Program-made: the position numbers and the translations under genes | Part shown: positions 8,410 to 16,562 of the stretch, piece after piece | How the letters are laid out: each line of letters starts with the position of its first letter | Numbering within the stretch: the first letter of the stretch is position 1 | Source of the DNA: Gilvibacter sediminis | GTDB taxonomy: Bacteria > Bacteroidota > Bacteroidia > Flavobacteriales > Flavobacteriaceae | Length of the DNA stretch: 64,000 nt | Reading direction: 5' to 3' | Assembly (NCBI RefSeq): GCF_028561565.1 | Contig: NZ_JAQQTE010000022.1 | Span: 374,329 to 438,328, forward strand | The notes under the pieces: generated by a model | Database searches by the model: none | What the model saw: only the letters and a program-made list of their open reading frames with translations | Told to the model about the DNA's origin: nothing

Positions 8410-9403
8410 GCAACCGGTATATCTGGTCTTTAGAAAAGCGAACCCAGGCAATTTCAGCATTGAATCGATTTATCGCGGTTTGCTCAACTTTTGGAGGCAG
8501 TCCAAGCAGACTCAATTCGATTTTAAAACCATAAGCCTAAATCACAATTTTGATCTTTTCAATTTTGTAAAATATTTTCTGCGGAGCCTATTTGTGCGAG
8601 GGCAGATCATTCATGTGACCGGAGGAGTCAATTATATGATCATGGCCTTTCCATTTCAGAAACGGGTATTGACCATTCATGATTTTTATTATTTAAAGGC
8701 TGAGAAAAAATCAGCGGTCTATCGTTGGCTTTACTATCAATTGCCTTTGCGCTATGCAACCAAGGTTGTTGTGGTTTCTAAGGCGACAAAATCCGACTTG
8801 CAACAGTTGTTCCCATCCGCAACGGATAAAGCCGTTGTGATAAACAATCCTTTGACGGTTCCGCTTGCGGCTCCTGAGATCGCCTTAAACCGAACGCCAT
8901 CCAAGCCTATACACATTCTGCAAATAGGGGGTAAAGCGTTGAAAAACTACGATCGTCTTTTAGAGGCTTGCCGCGAATTAGAAGTAAAACTGACCTTGGT
9001 TCACGCGCGCCCCCATGGTTTAGAAGAAAAGCTAAAGGCTTGTGGATTGACGGCTCGCGCTCGGGTTTTGTCTACAATAAGTTCTGAGCAGTTACAAGAG
9101 CTTTATCAGCAGGCAGATCTGCTGTATTTTGCCTCATTAGAGGAAGGATTTGGCTTGCCTATTTTGGAAGCTCAAGCAAACGGTTTGCCCATATTGACCT
9201 CCAATCGTTCACCCATGAAGGATCTTGCGCCAGAGGCTTTCTTGGTAGATCCTTTAGATACTGCTGCGATCCGTGCGGCAATCCTCCAATTTATCAAAGA
9301 AGGTTACAGTCGTGAAAAACGAGTATCGGCTTATGAACGTCTGGACCAGTTTTCCTATGAGCACATTGCGCAGCAATACAGCGCGCTATATGCCGAATTA
9401 TAG
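8402..9403 (+). CDS. Glycosyltransferase family 4
   Basis: This 333-residue GT-B glycosyltransferase has the family marks in its C-terminal domain: the beta-strand/loop HILQIGGKALKNYDRLLEA (about residue 173 onward) and the donor-binding E-x7-E element in FASLEEGFGLPILEAQANGLP (about 240-260). The ATG at 8402 (MGKQPVYLVFRK) was chosen over an in-frame TTG at 8384 because it starts at the first strand. It still overlaps the flippase by 8 bases. Presumed role: addition of a sugar to the repeat unit in the cytoplasm. The sugar is not deducible. Confidence 0.85.
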   Translation: MGKQPVYLVFRKANPGNFSIESIYRGLLNFWRQSKQTQFDFKTISLNHNFDLFNFVKYFLRSLFVRGQIIHVTGGVNYMIMAFPFQKRVLTIHDFYYLKAEKKSAVYRWLYYQLPLRYATKVVVVSKATKSDLQQLFPSATDKAVVINNPLTVPLAAPEIALNRTPSKPIHILQIGGKALKNYDRLLEACRELEVKLTLVHARPHGLEEKLKACGLTARARVLSTISSEQLQELYQQADLLYFASLEEGFGLPILEAQANGLPILTSNRSPMKDLAPEAFLVDPLDTAAIRAAILQFIKEGYSREKRVSAYERLDQFSYEHIAQQYSALYAEL

Positions 9404-9476
9404 CCTGTAATTGCTAAATATTTAGTTTCTTTGCCAGCGCTGGGAAAGCCCTAAAATTCCAGCATTAGATGCACTA
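9404..9476 (+). other. Short gap with palindrome, possible weak promoter
   Basis: This 73-base gap contains TTTCTTTG (one mismatch to the Bacteroidota -7 box TAnnTTTG, about 9425-9432), followed by the perfect palindrome CCAGCGCTGG (about 9434-9443). It could be an internal promoter or a regulator site for the downstream half of the locus. Evidence is limited to these two short matches. Confidence 0.3.
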
Positions 9477-10574
9477 ATGGTAATTGTTGTTACTCCACAA
9501 ATTCGATCAGTTTCTGTTCAAGACGGACCCAATAAGTCCTTGGTTGGAATTTGCTCTCTTCTGGAGTCTCATGAGATTCCTTATAAGGTTTTGGCTTTGA
9601 CAGATCCACTGGGAGCTCAACAGAGCAATACAGCAATAAATCCCAAGGTGGATTATATGGATGGGGTGTCCGCAGCCGATCTAAAAAAGAGGTTTGAAGG
9701 CGGAACAGTCATTTGGCTGAACACCTTGTACAACTGGAATTTTACCGTTAAGCCGCTGCTGGCGCTTCGCAAACGTCCAGACCTTAAGGTCATTGTCAGT
9801 CCTAGAGGGCAACTGCTCAAAGGCGCTTTAAACCTTAAAAAGCGTCTTTACTTAAAGCTTTTGACCCTTTATTTGAAGAGTCTGAAGAACAAGGTGTGGA
9901 TCCATTATGCCAATACTCAAGAAAAGGCGGCCTCTTTGGCTCTTTTTGAAGGATATCCAGAATTGATCTTCAACAATCCTATTTCTGGAACGATCCAAGC
10001 TGCTCAGCGTCCTGCTGGCAGAGAAGAATTTGTGCTTGGATATTTTGGGAGAGTGTCCCCAATTAAGAACATTGAATTTGTGATCAAACAATTGCCAAAA
10101 CTTCCCAAAGAGGTGCGATTGGAAATACACGGAACCATTGTGGATCCCATCTATCAGCAAAAGTTAATGGCGCTGATTGAAAAACTGCAATTAAAAGCGC
10201 GCGTAGGTTTTCACGATACCTACAATAATTTTAATTTCGCAAAGAAATCTGCGGGAGTGGATCTGGTGATCATTCCGTCGCGATCTGAAAGCTTTTGCCA
10301 TGTTTTTTTTGAAGCCATTGAAGCTGGAAAATTGGTCTTGGCAAGCACCGGCTTACCTTGGGAAAAGGTAAATGCCTCAGTGCCCAAGACGCTTTTGCCT
10401 CTTAAAGGAAAGCAGTGGAGACAACGGATTACAGAAGTGCTAGAAATGACCGATGCTGGTTACGATCAGCAACACAAAGAACTTGTAAATTACTATAACA
10501 ACATATACACCGAGTCCAATACCAATATTGTAAGGGCGGTAAAAACAGTTTTAGACCATGAAACTCAAGAATAA
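9477..10574 (+). CDS. Glycosyltransferase family 4
   Basis: This 365-residue protein has a GT-B organisation. The N-terminal part includes VSVQDGPNKSLVG and the VSPRGQLLKGALNLKK segment (about residues 103-118), typical of GT4 enzymes in which SPRG(M/Q)L is recurrent. The C-terminal part includes FVLGYFGRVSPIKN (about 184-197) and the E-x7-E-type donor loop IPSRSESFCHVFFEAIEAGK (about 263-282). Final residues overlap the capE start by 17 bases, indicating close coupling to the FucNAc pathway genes. Likely adds one residue of the repeat unit. Confidence 0.85.
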   Translation: MVIVVTPQIRSVSVQDGPNKSLVGICSLLESHEIPYKVLALTDPLGAQQSNTAINPKVDYMDGVSAADLKKRFEGGTVIWLNTLYNWNFTVKPLLALRKRPDLKVIVSPRGQLLKGALNLKKRLYLKLLTLYLKSLKNKVWIHYANTQEKAASLALFEGYPELIFNNPISGTIQAAQRPAGREEFVLGYFGRVSPIKNIEFVIKQLPKLPKEVRLEIHGTIVDPIYQQKLMALIEKLQLKARVGFHDTYNNFNFAKKSAGVDLVIIPSRSESFCHVFFEAIEAGKLVLASTGLPWEKVNASVPKTLLPLKGKQWRQRITEVLEMTDAGYDQQHKELVNYYNNIYTESNTNIVRAVKTVLDHETQE

Positions 10575-11571
10575 AAAACTACTCATCACCGGAGGAACCG
10601 GATCATTCGGAAACGCCGTATTGGCGAGATTTCTGGACACAGATCATTTCTCGGAGATCCGTATTTTTTCACGTGATGAAAAAAAGCAAGACGATCTCAG
10701 AAGAAAGTTGTCCAATCCAAAGGTCAAATTCTACATTGGTGACGTACGCGATTACACTGCTGTTTTCAACGCCATGCGCGGTGTGGATTATGTGTTCCAT
10801 GCGGCAGCTTTAAAGCAAGTTCCATCTTGTGAGTTTTTCCCGGTTGAAGCTGTAAAGACCAATGTCTTGGGTACAGAGAATGTATTAGAGGCAGCTATTT
10901 CTAACAATGTAGCTAACGTGGTAGTGTTGAGTACCGATAAGGCAGTTTACCCGATCAACGCCATGGGAATTTCTAAAGCCATGATGGAAAAGGTTTTGGT
11001 AGCAAAATCCAGAAATGCGGGTAATACCGTGATCAGTGGAACGCGCTACGGAAACGTAATGGCGTCAAGAGGTTCTGTGATTCCATTATTTGTGGAGCAG
11101 ATCCAGCAGGGCGCTCCTTTGACCCTTACCGATCCCAACATGACCCGTTTTATGATGACCTTAGAAGATGCAGTAGACCTTGTGCTCTTTGCATTCAACA
11201 ATGCGCGTCCTGGAGATATGTTTGTACAAAAGGCTCCAGCAGCTACCATAGAAGTATTGGCCAAGGCGGTTAAGGAACTTTATAAAAGTGATTCAGAGAT
11301 CAAGGTTATTGGAACGCGTCACGGAGAAAAACTCTACGAATCGCTGCTTACCCGAGAAGAGGTGATCAAGGCAGAGGATCTTGGGGAATATTACCGCATT
11401 CCGGCAGACAATCGTGATCTCAACTACGCCAACTATTTCTCTAAAGGAGAGGTTGATATGAGTAAAGTGGAGGATTATCATTCGCACAATACAGATCGTC
11501 TGGATGTTGAGGGCATGAAGCAGTTGTTACTCAAATTGGAGTTCATAAGAGAAGACGTTGCTAATCAGTAA
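10558..11571 (+). CDS. capE: UDP-GlcNAc C5-inverting 4,6-dehydratase (CapE/FnlA/WbjB)
   Basis: This 337-residue extended SDR enzyme has the NAD(P)-binding glycine motif GGTGSFG (residues 11-17). The CapE/FnlA-type active-site stretch STDKAVYPINAMGISKAMMEK (about 125-145) has Met-x3-Lys in place of the classical Tyr-x3-Lys. HAAALKQVP and TRFMMTLEDAV are also typical. The family converts UDP-GlcNAc to a UDP-4-keto-6-deoxy sugar with inversion at C5, the first step to UDP-N-acetyl-L-fucosamine. The two genes downstream encode the matching CapF and CapG enzymes in the order found in O-antigen and capsule loci of many bacteria. It overlaps the upstream glycosyltransferase by 17 bases and ends 5 bases before capF. 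Confidence 0.93.
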   Translation: MKLKNKKLLITGGTGSFGNAVLARFLDTDHFSEIRIFSRDEKKQDDLRRKLSNPKVKFYIGDVRDYTAVFNAMRGVDYVFHAAALKQVPSCEFFPVEAVKTNVLGTENVLEAAISNNVANVVVLSTDKAVYPINAMGISKAMMEKVLVAKSRNAGNTVISGTRYGNVMASRGSVIPLFVEQIQQGAPLTLTDPNMTRFMMTLEDAVDLVLFAFNNARPGDMFVQKAPAATIEVLAKAVKELYKSDSEIKVIGTRHGEKLYESLLTREEVIKAEDLGEYYRIPADNRDLNYANYFSKGEVDMSKVEDYHSHNTDRLDVEGMKQLLLKLEFIREDVANQ

Positions 11572-11576
11572 ATATT

Positions 11577-12698
11577 ATGATTCGAGTTGGTATTACCGGG
11601 CAAGCCGGTTTCATTGGGCAGCATCTGTACAACTTCTTAGGAACCAAAGCGGAGCAAGTAAGTCGTAGCGATTTTCAGCGTGATATGTTTGATAACCCGG
11701 AGGCTCTTACAGATTGGGTAGCGAGCTGTGATGTGATCGTTCACATAGCTGCGATGAATCGACACGAAGATCCGCAGGTCATTTATGATACTAATGTCGG
11801 TCTTGTTCAAAAGTTGATCGATGCCTGTAAATCCGCTGCAGTAACACCAAAGATCATTTTTAGTTCTTCCACGCAAGAAGAGCAGGACAATCTCTACGGA
11901 CAGTCCAAACGCGACGGTAGACAACTCCTAGAAACCTGGGCCCAAGAGGAGGGAGGCAGCGTGACCTCACTATTGATCCCGAATGTCTTTGGACCTTTTG
12001 GAAAGCCCTTCTACAATTCATTTATAGCGACCTTTTGTCACCTTTTGAATACTGGTGGCGCTCCAGAAGTGCATCAAGATGCTGAAGTTTCTTTGATCTA
12101 CGTAAATGCTTTGGTAGCACATTTTTATGCGGCCATCATAAGCGAGGAGTCAGGTGTGGTCTTTAAAGCCATTGAAGCTCCGTATAAAGCCAAGGTGACC
12201 GAAGTATTACAAAAGCTAGAGCACTTCAAGACAAGCTATGTGGAACAAGGTCAAGTCCCTGATATTAGTCAGGCTTTTGATATTGACCTATTCAACACTT
12301 TTACATCTTACATACCTAAGGACTATTTTCCTAGAAAGTTTGTGAAGCACACAGACAATCGCGGAGCATTTGTAGAGATCATGCGTGCTGGGACATCAGG
12401 ACAATCTTCGTATTCCACCACAGTGCCTGGAATCACTCGCGGAAACCACTACCACACGCGTAAAGTGGAGCGTTTTGCTGTGATCAGTGGTAAGGCGTCC
12501 ATCAAACTGAGAAAAGTTAATACCGATAAGGTCTATGAGTATATTCTCGATGGCAGCGAGCCTGCTTATGTAGACATGCCTATTTGGTACACTCACAACA
12601 TCACCAATATAGGTGATGAGGAATTGATCACCCTGTTTTGGATCAATGAACCCTATGATCCGGCAGACCCAGATACCTATTTCGAATCTGTAGATTAA
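11577..12698 (+). CDS. capF: UDP-2-acetamido-2,6-dideoxy-hexos-4-ulose epimerase/reductase (CapF/FnlB/WbjC)
   Basis: This 373-residue bifunctional enzyme has an N-terminal SDR domain with GITGQAGFIGQHL (residues 5-17) and a C-terminal cupin from about residue 250. The cupin shows HTDNRGAFVEIMR and the metal-site motif GNHYHTRKVERFAVISG. This SDR-cupin fusion is diagnostic for CapF/FnlB: the cupin catalyses C3 epimerisation and the SDR part reduces C4 using NADPH, giving UDP-N-acetyl-6-deoxy-L-talosamine. It sits between capE and capG, as expected for UDP-L-FucNAc synthesis. Confidence 0.93.
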   Translation: MIRVGITGQAGFIGQHLYNFLGTKAEQVSRSDFQRDMFDNPEALTDWVASCDVIVHIAAMNRHEDPQVIYDTNVGLVQKLIDACKSAAVTPKIIFSSSTQEEQDNLYGQSKRDGRQLLETWAQEEGGSVTSLLIPNVFGPFGKPFYNSFIATFCHLLNTGGAPEVHQDAEVSLIYVNALVAHFYAAIISEESGVVFKAIEAPYKAKVTEVLQKLEHFKTSYVEQGQVPDISQAFDIDLFNTFTSYIPKDYFPRKFVKHTDNRGAFVEIMRAGTSGQSSYSTTVPGITRGNHYHTRKVERFAVISGKASIKLRKVNTDKVYEYILDGSEPAYVDMPIWYTHNITNIGDEELITLFWINEPYDPADPDTYFESVD

Positions 12699-12725
12699 TT
12701 GCTACAAATTGTAAAGATTAACCGC

Positions 12726-12733
12726 TATTTTTG
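12726..12733 (+). promoter_or_regulatory. Putative internal promoter (-7 box) before capG
   Basis: TATTTTTG is an exact match to the Bacteroidota -7 consensus TAnnTTTG and lies 20 bases before the capG ATG in a 55-base gap. Upstream TTG triplets sit 14 and 24 bases away, neither at the preferred 17-23 spacing, so the -33 element is weak. Confidence 0.45.
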
Positions 12734-12753
12734 CCACAGAAAAACCAACAGCG

Positions 12754-13887
12754 ATGAAGCAGCTCAAAGTAGTAACCGTAGTAGGCACAAGGCCAGAGAT
12801 CATCAGGCTTGCCTGTGTAATGAAAGCCTTAGATGCCAATCCCGCCATAGAACACATCTTGGTGCATACTGGTCAAAATTACGATTACGAACTCAACGAG
12901 ATCTTCTTTGAGGATTTAGGCATTAGAAAGCCGGATCACTTTTTAGGAGCTGCCGGAAAGAACGCCACAGAAACTGTTGGACGAATTTTAATTGGGATAG
13001 ACCCACTTTTAGAAGAAATTCAGCCCGACGCCTTTTTAGTCTTGGGTGATACGAACTCTTGCCTTTGTGCAATTCCAGCGAAAAAGCGTAAGATCCCTGT
13101 ATTCCACATGGAAGCCGGTAACCGTTGTTTTGATCAGCGCGTTCCAGAAGAAACCAACAGAAAGATCGTAGATCATGTTGCCGATATTAACATGACCTAC
13201 AGTGATATTGCCAGAGAGTATTTGTTGCGTGAGGGATTGTCTCCAGATCGTGTCATCAAGACGGGAAGCCCCATGTTTGAGGTTCTGAATCAATTTGAGG
13301 CCAAAATAGCGGCTTCTGATGTTTTAGATCGATTGGAACTTAAGAAACACGAATACTTCGTGGTTTCTGCACACCGTGAGGAAAACATCAGCAATCCAAG
13401 GAATTTTGAAGGACTGATCACTTCTTTGAATACCATCGCAGAGCAATACGATTACCCGGTAATTGTATCAACCCACCCGAGAACCCGCAATATGCTAGAG
13501 GCTAAAGAGGTTAAGGCGCACAAGAACATTCAGTTTTTAAAGCCCTTAGGGTTTAGTGACTACAATGCCTTACAGGTAAACTCCTTTGCGGTGCTATCAG
13601 ATAGTGGAACGATCTCTGAAGAGTCTTCCATTTTAAACTTTCACGCCTTGAACATTCGTGAAGCGCACGAGCGCCCTGAGGCTATGGAAGAAGCATCCGT
13701 AATGATGGTTGGTTTGCAGCCGGAGCGAATTTTGCAAGGGTTGGCAGCTTTAAGTGTTCAAAAACGAGCTCCAGAGCGCAATTTTAGGCCCGTTGCCGAT
13801 TACAGCATGCCTAATGTCTCTGAAAAAGTAGTGCGAATCATCATATCCTACACGGACTATATCAACCGGGTAGTTTGGTCTAAGTGA
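12754..13887 (+). CDS. capG: UDP-N-acetyl-L-talosamine/GlcNAc 2-epimerase (CapG/FnlC/WbjD)
   Basis: This 377-residue non-hydrolysing UDP-HexNAc 2-epimerase has the opening VVTVVGTRPEIIRLACVMKAL, HTGQNYDYELNEIFFEDLG (about residues 39-57), the LGDTNSCL loop, and HMEAGNRCFDQRVPEETNR (about 123-141). The GNRCFDQRVPEE variant marks the FnlC/CapG branch and not WecB. SDSGTISEESS (about 282-292) forms the UDP site. It performs the last step to UDP-L-FucNAc after CapE and CapF. A 55-base gap with a TATTTTTG box precedes it. Its stop overlaps an alternative GTG start of the next gene. Confidence 0.93.
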   Translation: MKQLKVVTVVGTRPEIIRLACVMKALDANPAIEHILVHTGQNYDYELNEIFFEDLGIRKPDHFLGAAGKNATETVGRILIGIDPLLEEIQPDAFLVLGDTNSCLCAIPAKKRKIPVFHMEAGNRCFDQRVPEETNRKIVDHVADINMTYSDIAREYLLREGLSPDRVIKTGSPMFEVLNQFEAKIAASDVLDRLELKKHEYFVVSAHREENISNPRNFEGLITSLNTIAEQYDYPVIVSTHPRTRNMLEAKEVKAHKNIQFLKPLGFSDYNALQVNSFAVLSDSGTISEESSILNFHALNIREAHERPEAMEEASVMMVGLQPERILQGLAALSVQKRAPERNFRPVADYSMPNVSEKVVRIIISYTDYINRVVWSK

Positions 13888-13892
13888 TCGCC

Positions 13893-15119
13893 ATGCGTAT
13901 CCTAATTGTAAAACAACTCTTTAATCCGGAACCCACTGCTAAGAGCCTTGATTTTGCCAAAGAATTGGTATGGCGCGGCCATGAGGTAGAGGTGTTGACC
14001 GGGTTTCCTTCCTATCCGATAGGAAAAATATATCCTGGCTTTAAACAGCGCTTGTACAAACGCGAACAAATGGAAGGGGTGAACTTGATCCGTGTGCCAA
14101 TCTATCCCGATCACAGTGCATCTGGGTTCAAACGTTTTTTGCACTATTTGAGCTATGCGCTTAGCGCGACTTTTATTGGACTGTGGCTCGTTAAAAAGCC
14201 CGATGTCTGTTTTGTGTACCAAGGGGCTATCCCGGTAGCTGTTCCCGCAATTGTGCTCAAAAAGTTGCGCGGGGTACGTTTTGTATATGATATCAACGAC
14301 CTCTGGCCAGAGACTGTTGCCACCTCAGGCATGCTTACCAATCCTAAAGCACTGAAGATTATCAACGCATGGTGTAATTGGAATTACCGCAATGCAGGCT
14401 TCATTACCGTTTGTACCCCGGGTTTCAAGAAAAAATTGACCGCCAAAGGCGTACCGGCAGAGAAAATGCAATTTGTGAGTAATTGGTCTCGTGATCGTAT
14501 TGATGATACTCCTTTGGACAAGCAACGTTACGAACAGTATTTTAAGACAGATGCTGTGAATCTGCTCTATGCAGGTAACTTAGGAATCGTACAGGCTTTA
14601 GATGTGGTTTTAGAAGCTGCGAAGGTCTTTCAAGATAAAGGCGATAAACGCATAAACTTTATCCTGTTGGGCGGAGGAGCTGATGAAACGCGCCTCAAAG
14701 AAAAAGCTACGAGCATGGGCTTAAATAATTTGCAGTTCATCCCTCGGGTACAATCTGAAGAGGTGAGTATGTTCTTAAATGCTGCGGATGTACTTTTGGT
14801 TCACTTAAAAAAGGACCCACTCTTTGAGATCACCATTCCATCTAAGATATTGGCCTATTTAAAATCAGGAAAACCTATTCTGATGGGCTTAAAAGGAGAT
14901 GCCAAAGAGATCTTAGAAGCCGCTGATGCAGGTTTTGCCTTTGAACCCGATAGCACCGAGGACTTTATACGCGCTATTCACGCCTTTTTAGATTTGGATG
15001 CCGATAAACGAAAAGCGCTTGGAGTACAAGGCGCGGCTTATTATCGAAAAGCACTGTCGCTAGAATCTAGTGTTGATGCTATAGAAGAAAAACTCAAAAT
15101 GTTATGCCAAAAGAATTAA
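13893..15119 (+). CDS. wbuB: Glycosyltransferase family 4, WbuB-like (probable L-FucNAc transferase)
   Basis: This 408-residue GT-B enzyme has the N-terminal pattern of the WbuB/CapM-like group: MRILIVKQLFNPEP, LTGFPSYPIGKIYPGF, and the acceptor-side VYDINDLWPETVATSG (about residues 132-147). The donor domain carries LLYAGNLGIVQALD and LVHLKKDPLFEITIPSKILAYLKSGKP in pieces typical of GT4. A wbuB-type gene follows the fnlABC genes in several O-antigen clusters, where it transfers L-FucNAc, and the same adjacency is seen here. The ATG at 13893 was preferred over GTG at 13884 because it opens on the first strand. The 3' end overlaps the next gene by 16 bases. Confidence 0.82.
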   Translation: MRILIVKQLFNPEPTAKSLDFAKELVWRGHEVEVLTGFPSYPIGKIYPGFKQRLYKREQMEGVNLIRVPIYPDHSASGFKRFLHYLSYALSATFIGLWLVKKPDVCFVYQGAIPVAVPAIVLKKLRGVRFVYDINDLWPETVATSGMLTNPKALKIINAWCNWNYRNAGFITVCTPGFKKKLTAKGVPAEKMQFVSNWSRDRIDDTPLDKQRYEQYFKTDAVNLLYAGNLGIVQALDVVLEAAKVFQDKGDKRINFILLGGGADETRLKEKATSMGLNNLQFIPRVQSEEVSMFLNAADVLLVHLKKDPLFEITIPSKILAYLKSGKPILMGLKGDAKEILEAADAGFAFEPDSTEDFIRAIHAFLDLDADKRKALGVQGAAYYRKALSLESSVDAIEEKLKMLCQKN

Positions 15120-15985
15120 ACCATACACCAGTAATTATCATTGGTGCTGGTAGAACCGGAACCAATATGCTGCGCGATGTGATCTGTTCCATCGATGGTT
15201 TTGGAACCTGGGATTGTGACGAGATCAATCCGGTTTGGAGGTATGGCAATCGTTTTAAGCCTACCGATATTTTGAGTCCAGAATTGGCTCGTCCCAAGGT
15301 TAAGAACTACATTCGAGGGCGATTCAATCAGCTCAAGAAAGTACAGAACTTGGAATATGTAGTGGAGAAGACCTGCGCAAACTCCTTGCGATTGGCCTTT
15401 GTTCACGAGGTTTTTCCAGAGGCCAAATACATTTTGATCAACAGAGATGGGCGCGATGTGGCACCAAGTGCTAAGATCCGTTGGACGGCTCCCTTCGAAC
15501 TCAATTACACCTTAAAAAAGCTCAAGCAAACGCCTTTGCGCGATCTGCCGTATTATATCTGGAAGTTTGGAATTAATCGTTTAAAACAAGCTTTTGGCGC
15601 GGATAGACTTTCTTTTTGGGGTCCTGTATATCCGGGAATTGATGCGGATTTCAAAAACAAGAGCCTTTTGGAGGTTTGTGCCCTGCAATGGCAAGCCTGC
15701 GTCCAGGCTACTCAAGCCGATAAGGACAAATTAGCCGCTGATCAATTCATTGAGGTGAAATACGAGCGATTTGTCAACAATCCGCAGGATGAACTAAAAA
15801 CCATTCTAGATTTTTTAGGGAAGAATGGAGCCAAGTCAGAAGAAATTGCCAAGGCCGTTGCAAGGGTCTCTAATCGCAGCGTTGGCTCGCACAAAAAGCT
15901 CAGCGCAGAAGAGCAAGAGGCTTTGAATGAAATTTGTGAACCAACCTTACTAGCCTTAAATTACAGCAATGTCTCCAGCCAATAA
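15104..15985 (+). CDS. Sulfotransferase family protein 5 (Sulfotransfer_3-like)
   Basis: This 293-residue protein belongs to a different sulfotransferase branch from the four upstream genes. The PAPS loop is GAGRTGTNML (residues 14-23), and the 3'-phosphate site is INRDGRDVAPSAK with R114 and S122. A later conserved-type segment, FIEVKYERFVNNPQDEL (about 215-231), resembles the (Y/H)E-x-LxxxPxxEL element of this branch. It overlaps both neighbours (16 bases with wbuB and 17 with the sugar transferase gene), placing it firmly in the FucNAc/phosphoglycosyl-transferase part of the locus. It could act on the first sugars of the lipid-linked unit, but the acceptor is inferred only from context. 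Confidence 0.8.
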   Translation: MPKELNHTPVIIIGAGRTGTNMLRDVICSIDGFGTWDCDEINPVWRYGNRFKPTDILSPELARPKVKNYIRGRFNQLKKVQNLEYVVEKTCANSLRLAFVHEVFPEAKYILINRDGRDVAPSAKIRWTAPFELNYTLKKLKQTPLRDLPYYIWKFGINRLKQAFGADRLSFWGPVYPGIDADFKNKSLLEVCALQWQACVQATQADKDKLAADQFIEVKYERFVNNPQDELKTILDFLGKNGAKSEEIAKAVARVSNRSVGSHKKLSAEEQEALNEICEPTLLALNYSNVSSQ

Positions 15986-16562
15986 GTTTATTAAACGTGT
16001 CTTTGATCTGCTGGTCTCAACCATTGGGCTCGTGCTTTTTGGTTGGTTGATCTTGATCTGTGCCGTTTTGGCCAGATTAGATACGGGTTTATCCGGCTTT
16101 TTTAAACAAACACGGGTGGGTAAAGATGCTAAACTCTTTAAAGTATATAAACTACGTTCCATGCGCAATATCGAAGGCGTAACCACAACGGTGAGCACCA
16201 GCAAAGACCCGCGTATTACCAAGATGGGAGCTTTTTGGAGAAAATCTAAGTTGGATGAATTGCCACAGTTGATCAATGTTTTTAAAGGCGAGATGAGCTT
16301 TGTAGGGCCACGTCCTGATGTTCCCGGTTTTATGGATAAACTAGAAGGAGAAGACCGCGTTTTACTCGATATCCGACCGGGTATCACGGGTCCCGCTTCT
16401 ATTTACTTTAAAGACGAAGAAGCCCTTTTAGCAGCCCAAGACGATCCAGAAAAATACAATGCTGAGGTGATCTGGCCAAAAAAGGTCGAACTGAACAAAG
16501 AATACATAGAGAACTACAGTATCTTTAAAGATATTGGCTATATCATAAAAACTGTTTTATGA
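15969..16562 (+). CDS. Initiating phosphoglycosyl transferase (PglC/WcaJ C-domain type)
   Basis: This 197-residue monotopic sugar-1-phosphate transferase has an N-terminal membrane segment KRVFDLLVSTIGLVLFGWLI (residues 9-28). The catalytic region holds GFFKQTRVGKDAKLFKVYKLRSM in two blocks (about 43-65), KLDELPQLINVFKGEMS (about 93-109) and SFVGPRPDVPGF (about 109-120). The D-E pair in KLDELPQL is the catalytic Asp-Glu of the family. The small size matches PglC-like enzymes, which move a UDP-linked diamino or 4-amino sugar phosphate to undecaprenyl phosphate and so start repeat-unit assembly. The adjacent PglE-like and PglF-like genes supply such a donor. Confidence 0.9.
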   Translation: MSPANKFIKRVFDLLVSTIGLVLFGWLILICAVLARLDTGLSGFFKQTRVGKDAKLFKVYKLRSMRNIEGVTTTVSTSKDPRITKMGAFWRKSKLDELPQLINVFKGEMSFVGPRPDVPGFMDKLEGEDRVLLDIRPGITGPASIYFKDEEALLAAQDDPEKYNAEVIWPKKVELNKEYIENYSIFKDIGYIIKTVL

